A DNA stretch of 64,000 bases from Flavobacterium defluvii (GTDB taxonomy: Bacteria; Bacteroidota; Bacteroidia; Flavobacteriales; Flavobacteriaceae): the NCBI RefSeq assembly GCF_900129555.1, contig NZ_FQWC01000003.1:124001-188000 (forward strand), written 5' to 3'. A model generated the notes under the pieces. The model was not told the origin of the DNA. It worked only from the letters and a program-made list of their open reading frames with translations, and searched no databases. The translations under genes and the position numbers were made by a program. Shown here one piece after another: positions 45,701-53,090 of this stretch; position 1 is the first letter of the stretch; every line of letters starts with the position of its first letter.

Positions 45701-46693
45701 ATGTCTATAAAAAACATTAGATTAGAAGTGATGCAGTTTTTAGAAAAAAACGTTGACAGCTTCGTTGAACAGTATTTAATTCCGGTGGAAAAAATTTGGC
45801 AGCCGTCAGATTTCCTGCCTAATTCTGAAGGAGATAATTTCTTTGAGGAGGTAAAGGAACTGCGTGAAATTGCTAAAGAATTACCATACGATTTCTGGGT
45901 AACGCTTGTAGGTGATACTATTACCGAAGAAGCTTTGCCTACATATGAGTCCTGGTTAATGGATGTAGAAGGAATAAATCAAATTGAAAATGGCGGAAAC
46001 GGCTGGGCCAAATGGGTAAGACAATGGACCGGAGAAGAAAACCGCCACGGAGATCTTTTAAATAAATACTTGTATTTGTCTGGTCGTGTTAACATGCGTG
46101 AAATTGAAATGACAACTCAGCATTTAATCAACGACGGTTTTGATATTGGTACCGGAACTGATCCATACAAAAACTTTGTATATACCAGTTTCCAGGAATT
46201 AGCAACTTATGTTTCGCATAACAGAGTTGCACAAATGGCTAAGAAATTTGGAGACAATAAACTCTCTAAAATGTGTAAAATGATTGCTGGAGACGAAATG
46301 CGTCATCATCATGCCTACAGTGAGTTTGTAAACAGAATTTTTCAGGTTGATCCTAGCGAAATGATGCTTGCTTTTCAATATATGATGAAACAAAAAATCG
46401 TTATGCCTGCTCATTTCTTAAGAGAATCAGGGCAAAAAATCAGCGCTGCATTTGAGCAGTTTTCTGATTCTGCACAGCGTATTGGTGTTTACACGGCAAA
46501 TGATTATGTTGAAATTTTGCAGAAATTAATCAACAAATGGGAAATTGACAAAATCACAAACTTAACAGATGAAGCCGAAAAAGCACGTGATTACTTAATG
46601 AAACTTCCGGCTCGTATGGCCAGAATTTCTGAGAGATTAGTAATTCCGGCTGAATCTCACATTTTTAAATGGGTAGAACCGGCTAGATTGTAA
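45701..46693 (+). CDS. Acyl-ACP desaturase, plant stearoyl-ACP type
   Basis: 330 residues, the usual length for the soluble di-iron desaturase family. The two iron-binding motifs are EENRHGD near residue 110 and GDEMRHHH near residue 197, with NGWAKWVRQWTGEENRH before the first. It would introduce a double bond into acyl chains bound to acyl carrier protein, adjusting membrane fluidity, and it sits directly after plsC, which uses acyl chains. A hairpin terminator follows at 46769-46813. Confidence 0.92.
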   Translation: MSIKNIRLEVMQFLEKNVDSFVEQYLIPVEKIWQPSDFLPNSEGDNFFEEVKELREIAKELPYDFWVTLVGDTITEEALPTYESWLMDVEGINQIENGGNGWAKWVRQWTGEENRHGDLLNKYLYLSGRVNMREIEMTTQHLINDGFDIGTGTDPYKNFVYTSFQELATYVSHNRVAQMAKKFGDNKLSKMCKMIAGDEMRHHHAYSEFVNRIFQVDPSEMMLAFQYMMKQKIVMPAHFLRESGQKISAAFEQFSDSAQRIGVYTANDYVEILQKLINKWEIDKITNLTDEAEKARDYLMKLPARMARISERLVIPAESHIFKWVEPARL

Positions 46694-46697
46694 AAAA

Positions 46698-46727
46698 TTT
46701 TAGATTTTAGAATGTAGATTTTAGATT
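46698..46727. repeat. Intergenic repeat, copy 1
   Basis: Contains TTTTAGAATGTAGATTT in a longer AT-rich match shared with 56610-56638, in the same orientation. It probably belongs to a short interspersed family. Confidence 0.6.
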
Positions 46728-46768
46728 GATATTGCAAATTGCAATTGATTTTTTGATATTGAAAATAT

Positions 46769-46813
46769 TGTTGATTGTTAGAGTTTAAAACCTTTAACAA
46801 TCAACATTTTTTA
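46769..46813 (+). terminator. Terminator after the desaturase gene
   Basis: TGTTGATTGTTA (46769-46780) and TAACAATCAACA (46795-46806) form a perfect 12-bp stem with a 14-base loop, followed by TTTTTTA. Confidence 0.75.
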
Positions 46814-46893
46814 TTTAAACTATAAAACTTCAGCGGAAACTCGTTTAATCCGTTAAATCTGCGTGCCATTTTCACAAAAACCAAACCACAAAT

Positions 46894-47547
46894 ATGAATA
46901 ACTCTGAACTTATAAATAAAACCATTGCTTTTGTAAAAGAAAAATTAAATGATGCCGAAGGCGGGCACGACTGGTTTCATATTGAACGTGTTTACAAAAA
47001 CGCGCTTTTAATCGCAAAAGATACAGATTGTGATACAACTATTGTTGAATTAGGGGCTTTACTTCATGATATTGCCGATAGTAAATTTCATGACGGAGAT
47101 GAAACCATCGGTCCTAAAACAGCAAGAGCGTTTTTAGAGTCAGAAAATGTTTCTGAAGACATAATTGTTCATGTAATTAATATTATTGAAAATATTTCGT
47201 TTAAAGGCGGGAATTTTGAAAAGAAATTTGCTTCTGTAGAATTAGACATTGTTCAGGATGCTGATCGATTAGATGCAATTGGTGCAATTGGTATAGCAAG
47301 GGCTTTTAATTACGGCGGATTTAAAAACCGTGCGTTGTACAATCCGGAAATTGAGCCGATAACGAATATGACAAAAGAGGAATATAAAAAGAATAATGCA
47401 CCAACGATTAATCACTTTTATGAAAAGCTTTTACTTTTAAAAGATAAAATGAATACCGAAAAGGGAAAAGAAATCGCTGCAGAGAGACATCATTTTATGG
47501 AATTATTCCTGGCTCAGTTTTATGCTGAATGGGAAGGAGTAAAATAG
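46894..47547 (+). CDS. HD-domain phosphohydrolase
   Basis: 217 residues. The HD metal-binding residues are visible: H in GGHDWFHIERVYKNAL near residue 25, HD in LGALLHDIADSKFHDGDE near residue 55, and D in VQDADRLDAIGAIGIARAF near residue 130. The C-terminal NHFYEKLLLLKDKMNTEKGK is typical of the YedJ-like branch. It is likely a cytoplasmic metal-dependent phosphohydrolase acting on a nucleotide or phosphoester; the substrate is unknown. A bidirectional terminator follows. Confidence 0.88.
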   Translation: MNNSELINKTIAFVKEKLNDAEGGHDWFHIERVYKNALLIAKDTDCDTTIVELGALLHDIADSKFHDGDETIGPKTARAFLESENVSEDIIVHVINIIENISFKGGNFEKKFASVELDIVQDADRLDAIGAIGIARAFNYGGFKNRALYNPEIEPITNMTKEEYKKNNAPTINHFYEKLLLLKDKMNTEKGKEIAAERHHFMELFLAQFYAEWEGVK

Positions 47548-47573
47548 CATTCGATTTTATATGACTTATTAAT

Positions 47574-47608
47574 AAAAAAACGACCTCAGATTCTGAAGTC
47601 GTTTTTTT
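47574..47608. terminator. Bidirectional terminator
   Basis: A stem of CGAC-C-TCAG / CTGA-A-GTCG (one mismatch) with loop ATT is flanked by a run of A on the left and T on the right. It can serve the HD gene on the plus strand and the small gene at 47652-47765 on the minus strand. Confidence 0.85.
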
Positions 47609-47651
47609 ATCATAAGAATTTAGAAACTCTGCTGTTTTTTGTTGTTTAGAA

Positions 47652-47765
47652 TTAGGATTTTAAAGCACTCATTAATGCAAAAGCACATAAGAATCCAATC
47701 GAAAACCATAATAATCTTGCAACTCTGTTATCTCTTAAAATTTCTTCTCTTTCAAACTTAGTCAT
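47652..47765 (-). CDS. 37-residue single-span membrane peptide
   Basis: The sequence begins MTKFEREEILRDNRVARLLW and continues FSIGFLCAFALMSALKS before TAA. A charged N-terminal half is followed by one hydrophobic helix. It is preceded by AT-rich DNA and followed by a shared terminator, which supports a real gene. Function is unknown. It is placed between two plus-strand genes and has its own transcription unit. Confidence 0.6.
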   Translation of the reverse strand: MTKFEREEILRDNRVARLLWFSIGFLCAFALMSALKS

Positions 47766-47893
47766 TTCTGATGAATTTTTACACTGCAAAATTAATTCTG
47801 AAATAGTTTAAGAACAGGACTTAAAAGATTTAAAAATAATAACATAAGATAGAATCTTCATCAAATAAAAATAGTAATTTTCTTAACATTTAA

Positions 47894-47901
47894 TATATTT
47901 G
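47894..47901 (+). promoter_or_regulatory. Probable -7 element
   Basis: TATATTTG matches TAnnTTTG and precedes the ATG at 47928 by 26 bases. No matching TTG lies at the right distance. The final G forms an apparent GTG start that should be disregarded. Confidence 0.45.
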
Positions 47902-47927
47902 TGACTTATCCTAAAACAAATTATTTA

Positions 47928-48500
47928 ATGAAAAAACTTTACTTAATTATTGCAGTTTTATTTAGTACATTTTGTTTGGCACAAGTATCAGTTAAAGACG
48001 AAATGGTGATTACAGGTAAGGATTCTGTTCTTACCTCAAAAATTAGATTTGGAAATGATTTGGTTACAATAGAAAGTACACCTGAATGGAAATTTACTAT
48101 AGTTTCTGAAGCGGCTGTAGCTGAACGAAAAGGAATAACCTTAAAAATTTCTGCCGCAAAAGACGAGATCGATTATTCTGATGCGGTTTTGGAATATTAT
48201 GTCAACAACGAATGTCAGCCTTCAATAGACAAATGTTTCTATCAAAAAATCGACAACCGCACTGTACTTTTTCAAAGACGTTTTAGTGTTGATGACCCGA
48301 GATATTATTACAGAATGACTAATATTTTCTTTAAACGTGCTGTTCTTTTAGAATGGTATGCTGATATTCCGGTTGATGGAAATGAAGATGAACTGAAAAA
48401 ACAACTTGATGAGTTTGCAGAGTATATGGGAATGCATAAAGTTAAAATTTCGGGTAACTTTTTCAGTAAACCAACTGTTGGTAAAACTATAAAAAAGTAA
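47928..48500 (+). CDS. Exported protein of unknown function
   Basis: 190 residues with a signal peptide (MKKLYLIIAVLFSTFCLAQ). The mature part shows no known motif. It has two Cys close together (NNECQPSIDKCFYQK), which could form a disulfide, and a conserved-looking RRFSVDDPRYYYRMTNIFF segment. I do not recognise a family. The start at 47928 was chosen over the GTG at 47901, since the latter lies in the probable promoter. The gene stands alone between a minus-strand peptide gene and a strong hairpin terminator. Confidence 0.75.
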   Translation: MKKLYLIIAVLFSTFCLAQVSVKDEMVITGKDSVLTSKIRFGNDLVTIESTPEWKFTIVSEAAVAERKGITLKISAAKDEIDYSDAVLEYYVNNECQPSIDKCFYQKIDNRTVLFQRRFSVDDPRYYYRMTNIFFKRAVLLEWYADIPVDGNEDELKKQLDEFAEYMGMHKVKISGNFFSKPTVGKTIKK

Positions 48501-48509
48501 GGAAAGCAT

Positions 48510-48564
48510 AAAAAAGAAAAAGCTTTATAAGGATTAAAAATCCCTGTAAAGCTTTTTCTTTTTT
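48510..48564. terminator. Bidirectional terminator between the exported-protein gene and the feo operon
   Basis: An 18-bp outer stem (48510-48527 with 48547-48564; core AAAAGCTTTA / TAAAGCTTTT) encloses an inner GGATT / AATCC stem. The A-rich and T-rich ends allow use on both strands. Confidence 0.88.
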
Positions 48565-48577
48565 ATGAAATAAGGTT

Positions 48578-48700
48578 TTACGAGCACCCGCAATTACCAT
48601 CGCCGCAGTCTTTTTTCTTTTTTGATTTCCAAAAGAATTTTTTAATTAAAAACCCTACAGCCAAAAGTAATATTGCAAAGGCTATAATTTCTTGTACCAT
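48578..48700 (-). CDS. FeoB-associated Cys-rich membrane protein
   Basis: 40 residues: MVQEIIAFAILLLAVGFLIK, then KFFWKSKKKKDCGDGNCGCS. A single N-terminal membrane helix, a basic patch and a C-terminal CGDGNCGC cluster match the small FeoB-associated family (PF12669 type). Its start lies 6 bases after the feoB stop, so it is the third gene of the feo operon. The clustered Cys could bind iron or another metal near the FeoB channel; that role is inferred, as the family is little studied. It is very short and easily missed. Confidence 0.85.
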   Translation of the reverse strand: MVQEIIAFAILLLAVGFLIKKFFWKSKKKKDCGDGNCGCS

Positions 48701-48706
48701 AACTTT

Positions 48707-50806
48707 TTACTTTAAAAATTGATAAGCCACAAGTGCTGTAATATAAGCCAGACCACTCATAAAGAAAAGCTGCATTACCGGCCATTTCCATGAATTGGTT
48801 TCTTTTTTAGTAATGGCCAATGTACTGGCGCACTGCATGGCAAAAGCATAAAACAACAATAACGAAATACCTGTTGCAAAGTTAAATACCTTTTCGCCTG
48901 TTTCAGGATTTACTTCTTTCTGCATTCGGCTTTTTATGGTCGATTCATTATCACTATCTCCAACGCTGTAAATTGTGGCAAGCGTTCCTACCAGAACTTC
49001 ACGAGCAGCAAACGAACTGATTATCGCAATTCCGATTTTCCAGTCGTAACCAAGTGGAGAAATTACAGGTTCGATAGCTTTACCCATAATTCCGATATAG
49101 GAATTCTCTATTTTTTGAGAAGCAACTTCATTTTCAAATTGAATTTCACTCAGTTTCGTATTTGCAAATCTTTCTTTTACGATAGTTTCTGCCTCGTTAA
49201 ATTCTTTTCCTGGTCCGAAAGACGCTAAAAACCACAAAATAACCGATATTGCAAGAATGATTTTACCCGCGCCTAAAACAAATGCTTTGGTTTTCTCAAC
49301 TACATTGATTCCAACATTCTTAAAAAGCGGTAATTTATAACTAGGCATTTCGACAACGAAATACGTTTTTGATTCAAATTTTAAAACCTTATTTAAAATA
49401 TAAGCCGATAGAATTGCCATAAAGAATCCTAGTAAATACAACAACATAAGTGATAATCCCTGAAGATTTAAAATACCTAGCACACGTTTATTTGGAATTA
49501 CCAATGAAATCATAATGGCATAAACGGGTAATCTTGCAGAGCAAGTTGTGAATGGCGTTACTAAAATCGTAATAAGGCGTTCTTTCCAGTTTTCGATATT
49601 TCGTGTCGCCATAATTGCCGGAATCGCGCAGGCTGTTCCTGAAATCAACGGCACAACGCTTTTTCCCGAAAGCCCGAATTTGCGCATAATTTTATCCATC
49701 AGGAAAACAACACGGCTCATGTATCCGCTTTCTTCGAGAATTGAAATAAACAAAAACAAGAAAGCAATTTGCGGAATGAAAATAATAACCCCGCCAATTC
49801 CCGGAATAATACCCTGCGAAAGCAAATCGGTTAATATACCGCTCGGTAGTTTTTCAGCAACCCAGCTGCTTAACGAAGCAAAAGTCGCGTCTATAAAATC
49901 CATCGGAATAGTTGACCAGCTGAAAATAGACTGGAAAATGACAAATAAAATCGCAAGGAAAATGGCATATCCCCAAAATTTATGAGTCAAAATGCGATCC
50001 AGTTTAGCTCTGAAATCTGTTGCCGCTTCGGTATCGATTTTTAAACCTTCTTTTAAAACATCATTTATAAACTGATATCTTTTGATGGTTTCTTTTTGCT
50101 GCAAGCGTTTTAATTCTGAATGCGATTTGGTAAAAGTGTTTCGAATTTCATTTCTGTCCAAATTTGAAAAATTGACATCCTGCGTAATTACCAGCCACAA
50201 TTTATACATTAATTGGTTTGGAAAAGCATGCTGCAATTTTTGAAAATACTCGGGGTCAATTACCGATGCATTTAAACAAGGTTCGTGTGTAACGGTTTTA
50301 TAAGAAACAATAAGTTCTTTTAGTTCCTCAATTCCCAAACCTTTGCGTGAACTTACTAAAGCAATTTTGGTTTTTAGTTTTTCTTCCAGAAGCGGAATAT
50401 CCAAAGAAATTCCTTTGCTCTGCATACGATCTGCCATGTTGATGACTAATATCGTTGGAATTTCAAGATCTTTTATTTGTGTGAAAATCAGTAAATTTCT
50501 TTTTAGATTTTCTACATCAGTTACCACAACGGCAACGTCAGGATAAAGTTTGTCGTTTTTGTTTAATAAAAGTTCAATTACTACACTTTCGTCCATCGAA
50601 CTGGCATTCAAACTATAAGTTCCTGGCAAATCGAGAATGTTGGCTTTAACGTTTTGCGGCAGTTTGCAGAAACCCATTTTTTTCTCAACCGTAATTCCCG
50701 GATAATTTCCAACTTGTTGATTTAAACCTGTAAGCTGATTAAAAACTGAAGTTTTTCCAACATTGGGATTTCCTATAAGGGCAACATTGATATTCTGAAC
50801 GCTCAT
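48707..50806 (-). CDS. feoB: Ferrous iron transporter FeoB
   Basis: 699 residues. The N-terminal G domain has GNPNVGKTSVFNQLTG (G1), the GNYPGITVEKK switch region (G2), LDLPGTYSL (G3) and VINMAD (G4). Membrane segments follow from about residue 270, with the paired Gate domains including SGTACAIPAIMATRNIENWK and the later FAAREVLVGTLATIY. It imports Fe2+ across the inner membrane in a GTP-dependent way. The start overlaps the feoA stop by one base (TAATG), and the Cys-rich gene follows after 6 bases. Nothing is missing from the core motifs. Confidence 0.96.
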   Translation of the reverse strand: MSVQNINVALIGNPNVGKTSVFNQLTGLNQQVGNYPGITVEKKMGFCKLPQNVKANILDLPGTYSLNASSMDESVVIELLLNKNDKLYPDVAVVVTDVENLKRNLLIFTQIKDLEIPTILVINMADRMQSKGISLDIPLLEEKLKTKIALVSSRKGLGIEELKELIVSYKTVTHEPCLNASVIDPEYFQKLQHAFPNQLMYKLWLVITQDVNFSNLDRNEIRNTFTKSHSELKRLQQKETIKRYQFINDVLKEGLKIDTEAATDFRAKLDRILTHKFWGYAIFLAILFVIFQSIFSWSTIPMDFIDATFASLSSWVAEKLPSGILTDLLSQGIIPGIGGVIIFIPQIAFLFLFISILEESGYMSRVVFLMDKIMRKFGLSGKSVVPLISGTACAIPAIMATRNIENWKERLITILVTPFTTCSARLPVYAIMISLVIPNKRVLGILNLQGLSLMLLYLLGFFMAILSAYILNKVLKFESKTYFVVEMPSYKLPLFKNVGINVVEKTKAFVLGAGKIILAISVILWFLASFGPGKEFNEAETIVKERFANTKLSEIQFENEVASQKIENSYIGIMGKAIEPVISPLGYDWKIGIAIISSFAAREVLVGTLATIYSVGDSDNESTIKSRMQKEVNPETGEKVFNFATGISLLLFYAFAMQCASTLAITKKETNSWKWPVMQLFFMSGLAYITALVAYQFLK

Positions 50807-51045
50807 TATAAATTGGTTTGTAAAAGTTCAACTTCAATTTCACGAGCCGTTTCAACACGAATAGCAACATGCGAACCGTTTATGTCTAAATATAAAGGAT
50901 CTCCAAATGGAGCAATTTGAAGTAATTCGACTAAACTGCCCGGCAGACATCCCATTTCTAATAGTTTTAAAGGAACCAAATCGATATCAAAATCTTTGAT
51001 AATGGCTTTATCGCCTTTTTTCAGGGTGTGAATAGTATTATGCAA
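50806..51045 (-). CDS. feoA: FeoA family protein
   Basis: 79 residues, an SH3-like domain: LKKGDKAIIKDFDIDLVPLK, LLEMGCLPGSLVELL, APFGDPLYLDINGSHVAIRV. FeoA works with FeoB in Fe2+ uptake, in the cytoplasm. It is the first gene of the operon, with a consensus promoter just upstream and a one-base stop/start overlap with feoB. The length is normal for the family. Confidence 0.93.
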   Translation of the reverse strand: MHNTIHTLKKGDKAIIKDFDIDLVPLKLLEMGCLPGSLVELLQIAPFGDPLYLDINGSHVAIRVETAREIEVELLQTNL

Positions 51046-51071
51046 AGCTTATTTAGATTGAATTTAGATTG

Positions 51072-51100
51072 CAAAAATAGGTAATAATTATTTATTCCAA
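51072..51100 (-). promoter_or_regulatory. Promoter of the feo operon
   Basis: On the minus strand TTG (51100-51098), an 18-base gap and TATTTTTG (51079-51072) fit the Bacteroidota consensus. The predicted start lies about 20 bases before the feoA ATG. No Fur box could be recognised with confidence. Confidence 0.7.
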
Positions 51101-51149
51101 GGTAATAATACGGTTTGAAAATGCTAAATCTTTCTAAAAGTGAGGAATT

Positions 51150-51815
51150 TTACTCTTTTGATAGGAAATTTATGTCTTCGATTAGTCTGGCAATTTCTTC
51201 TTTTTTGGTTCCGTCATAAAATCCGCGAACACGTCTTTTTTGATCTACCAAAACAAAATTTTCGGTATGAACCATATCATATAACTGATCTGGGCGGCCA
51301 AGTTTAACCGCTAAGTAAGATTTTCTGGCCATGGTATAAATTTCTTTTTTATCTCCCGTAACCAAATTCCACTTACTGTCTACAACACCATATTTTACCG
51401 CATAGGCTTTTAAAACCGAAACGCTGTCTACTTCTGGAAAAACGGTATGCGAAAGCAGCATTACTTTTGGATTGTTTAAAACTGCTTTTTGTACTTCAAC
51501 AAGATTGGTTGACATTTTTGGGCAGATCGATCCGCAGGTTGTAAAGAAGAAATCGGCAACATAAATCTTGCCTTCGTAATTTTTTTGAGTAATTGTATCG
51601 CCATTTTGATTTACAAACGAAAAATCTGCAATCGTATGGTACTTACTTTTGTACTGAATAGTACTGTCAACTAATTCCGGGTTTACATCGGCCGGATTAT
51701 AAATCGGAAGTGTTTTTTGCGGTTTTAAAGCAGAATAAAATAAAGATATAGTGACTACAGAAAAAATAATTAATACAATGAAGAATTTGCGGTATTTATA
51801 AAGAAGCGATTTCAT
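51150..51815 (-). CDS. SCO1/SenC family protein
   Basis: 221 residues from the chosen start (MKSLLYKYRKFFIVLIIFSV, an N-terminal membrane anchor). The thioredoxin-like fold carries the copper-binding CGSIC motif in FFFTTCGSICPKMS and the distal His in VHTENFVLVD. Such proteins help insert copper into cytochrome c oxidase or act as thiol-disulfide reductases at the outer face of the inner membrane. The longer reading frame from 51833 begins with the TTG inside its own -7 element and is rejected. It is a single-gene unit next to the feo operon. Confidence 0.92.
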   Translation of the reverse strand: MKSLLYKYRKFFIVLIIFSVVTISLFYSALKPQKTLPIYNPADVNPELVDSTIQYKSKYHTIADFSFVNQNGDTITQKNYEGKIYVADFFFTTCGSICPKMSTNLVEVQKAVLNNPKVMLLSHTVFPEVDSVSVLKAYAVKYGVVDSKWNLVTGDKKEIYTMARKSYLAVKLGRPDQLYDMVHTENFVLVDQKRRVRGFYDGTKKEEIARLIEDINFLSKE

Positions 51816-51831
51816 AAAAATAATTTGGCGC

Positions 51832-51864
51832 AAAAATACGAAAAGAGCGTTTTAAAAGGCACAA
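51832..51864 (-). promoter_or_regulatory. Promoter of the SCO gene
   Basis: On the minus strand TTG (51864-51862), a 22-base gap and TATTTTTG (51839-51832). The predicted start is near 51826, about 11 bases before the ATG at 51815. Confidence 0.65.
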
Positions 51865-51900
51865 TTTTAATGGTTTTTAACAAATGACAACGAGTTTTTC

Positions 51901-51961
51901 GCCACGAATTCACGAATTAAAATTAATGAATTGAATAAAAAATAATTCGTGAATTCGTGGC
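51901..51961. repeat. Perfect inverted repeat, 19-bp arms
   Basis: GCCACGAATTCACGAATTA (51901-51919) is the exact inverse of the arm at 51943-51961, with a 23-base AT-rich loop. It ends four bases from the stop of the transporter gene. No T-run follows on the minus strand, so it is more likely an interspersed repeat than a classic terminator. Confidence 0.8.
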
Positions 51962-51964
51962 TAA

Positions 51965-52888
51965 CTAAATTTTAGGTTTTCGGATGGATTTATTGACCAT
52001 ATACAATCCGGTTAAAGTTACGACCGAACCAATAGCGATTGCCTGTGTAAGTACTTCTCCAAAAATAATCGAACCCAATACCATCGCAACAATCGGATTA
52101 ATGTAAACATAAATACTGCTTATTTCTGTTGGCAGATGCTGCAGCGTATAAATAAAAGCAATAAAGGTTAAAACGGAACCAATAATTACCAAATATCCAA
52201 TTGCCCACCAGGATTGTGATGGAATTTCGCTAATTGGGATATTAACCTCAGCAGCTTCTGTAATTCCGAAAATAAAAATACTCGAAATCAGCATTTGCAG
52301 TCCTAAACTAAAATACGGATTAAAACTCGCTGCTTTTTTCTTCGTGTGTAAAATTCCAAATGCCCAAGTTACAGTTGACGCTGTCATTAGAATAATTCCG
52401 AATTGAAAATCTGGATTTAAAAAATCGGCTATATAATCGATAAAAATTACACAGATACCTCCAAAAGAAATCAAAATTCCAAACAAAGCCATTTTGGCAA
52501 TTCGTTCGCCATTAAAGAAATTAATGATAATAATCCAGATTGGAAAAAGCGCACTTATGATGGCGCCCAATCCGCTTGTCATATATTTTACTCCCCAGGT
52601 ACTTAAGCCATTACTGCAAACAAAATTCAAAAAGCTCAAAATAATAATAGTGCGCCATTGTTTTCCTTTTGGCCACGGTTGTTTTTTCAAAATAAAATAA
52701 ACCACATAAATTAATCCGCCGAAAAACTGACGAATTGTTGCCATTTGTAAAGCCGGCATATGTTTAACGCCTTCTTTTGAAGCCAGCCAGGTTGTTCCCC
52801 AAAAAAAGCTGACCCAGCATAAAGCCATAATAGGTAAACCAATCGCTTCAATTTTTCCGGAAACGGCATTCTGAATTTTTGCTTTCAT
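51965..52888 (-). CDS. EamA/DMT family transporter
   Basis: 307 residues with about ten membrane segments and two EamA-type halves. The first half has WVSFFWGTTWLASKEGVKHM and GLSTWGVKYMTSGLGAIISA. The second has YTLQHLPTEISSIYVYINPIVAMVLG and GEVLTQAIAIGSVVTLTGLY. This is the drug/metabolite transporter superfamily, inner membrane; the exported substrate cannot be told from the sequence. It is divergent from the M13 peptidase gene. Confidence 0.9.
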   Translation of the reverse strand: MKAKIQNAVSGKIEAIGLPIMALCWVSFFWGTTWLASKEGVKHMPALQMATIRQFFGGLIYVVYFILKKQPWPKGKQWRTIIILSFLNFVCSNGLSTWGVKYMTSGLGAIISALFPIWIIIINFFNGERIAKMALFGILISFGGICVIFIDYIADFLNPDFQFGIILMTASTVTWAFGILHTKKKAASFNPYFSLGLQMLISSIFIFGITEAAEVNIPISEIPSQSWWAIGYLVIIGSVLTFIAFIYTLQHLPTEISSIYVYINPIVAMVLGSIIFGEVLTQAIAIGSVVTLTGLYMVNKSIRKPKI

Positions 52889-53056
52889 TTGGACTTTAAT
52901 TTGTTAAACAAATATTCCAAAAACAATTTTAATTATCAGAAAAATAAAGGTTTTTAATTCATGAAAATAATCGATGGTTTCTATTAAAATGTTATAATAT
53001 ATTTCTTATAGTTTATTATTGCATAAATTTTAACATACAGTTACAAATTTTAACGA

Positions 53057-53064
53057 TATGTTTG
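53057..53064 (+). promoter_or_regulatory. Probable -7 element for the M13 peptidase gene
   Basis: TATGTTTG matches TAnnTTTG, 26 bases before the ATG at 53091. Its internal ATG (53058) opens a longer but unlikely reading frame. No TTG is found at the consensus distance. Confidence 0.5.
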
Positions 53065-53090
53065 TATACACACTCGAAACACATTTAAAA

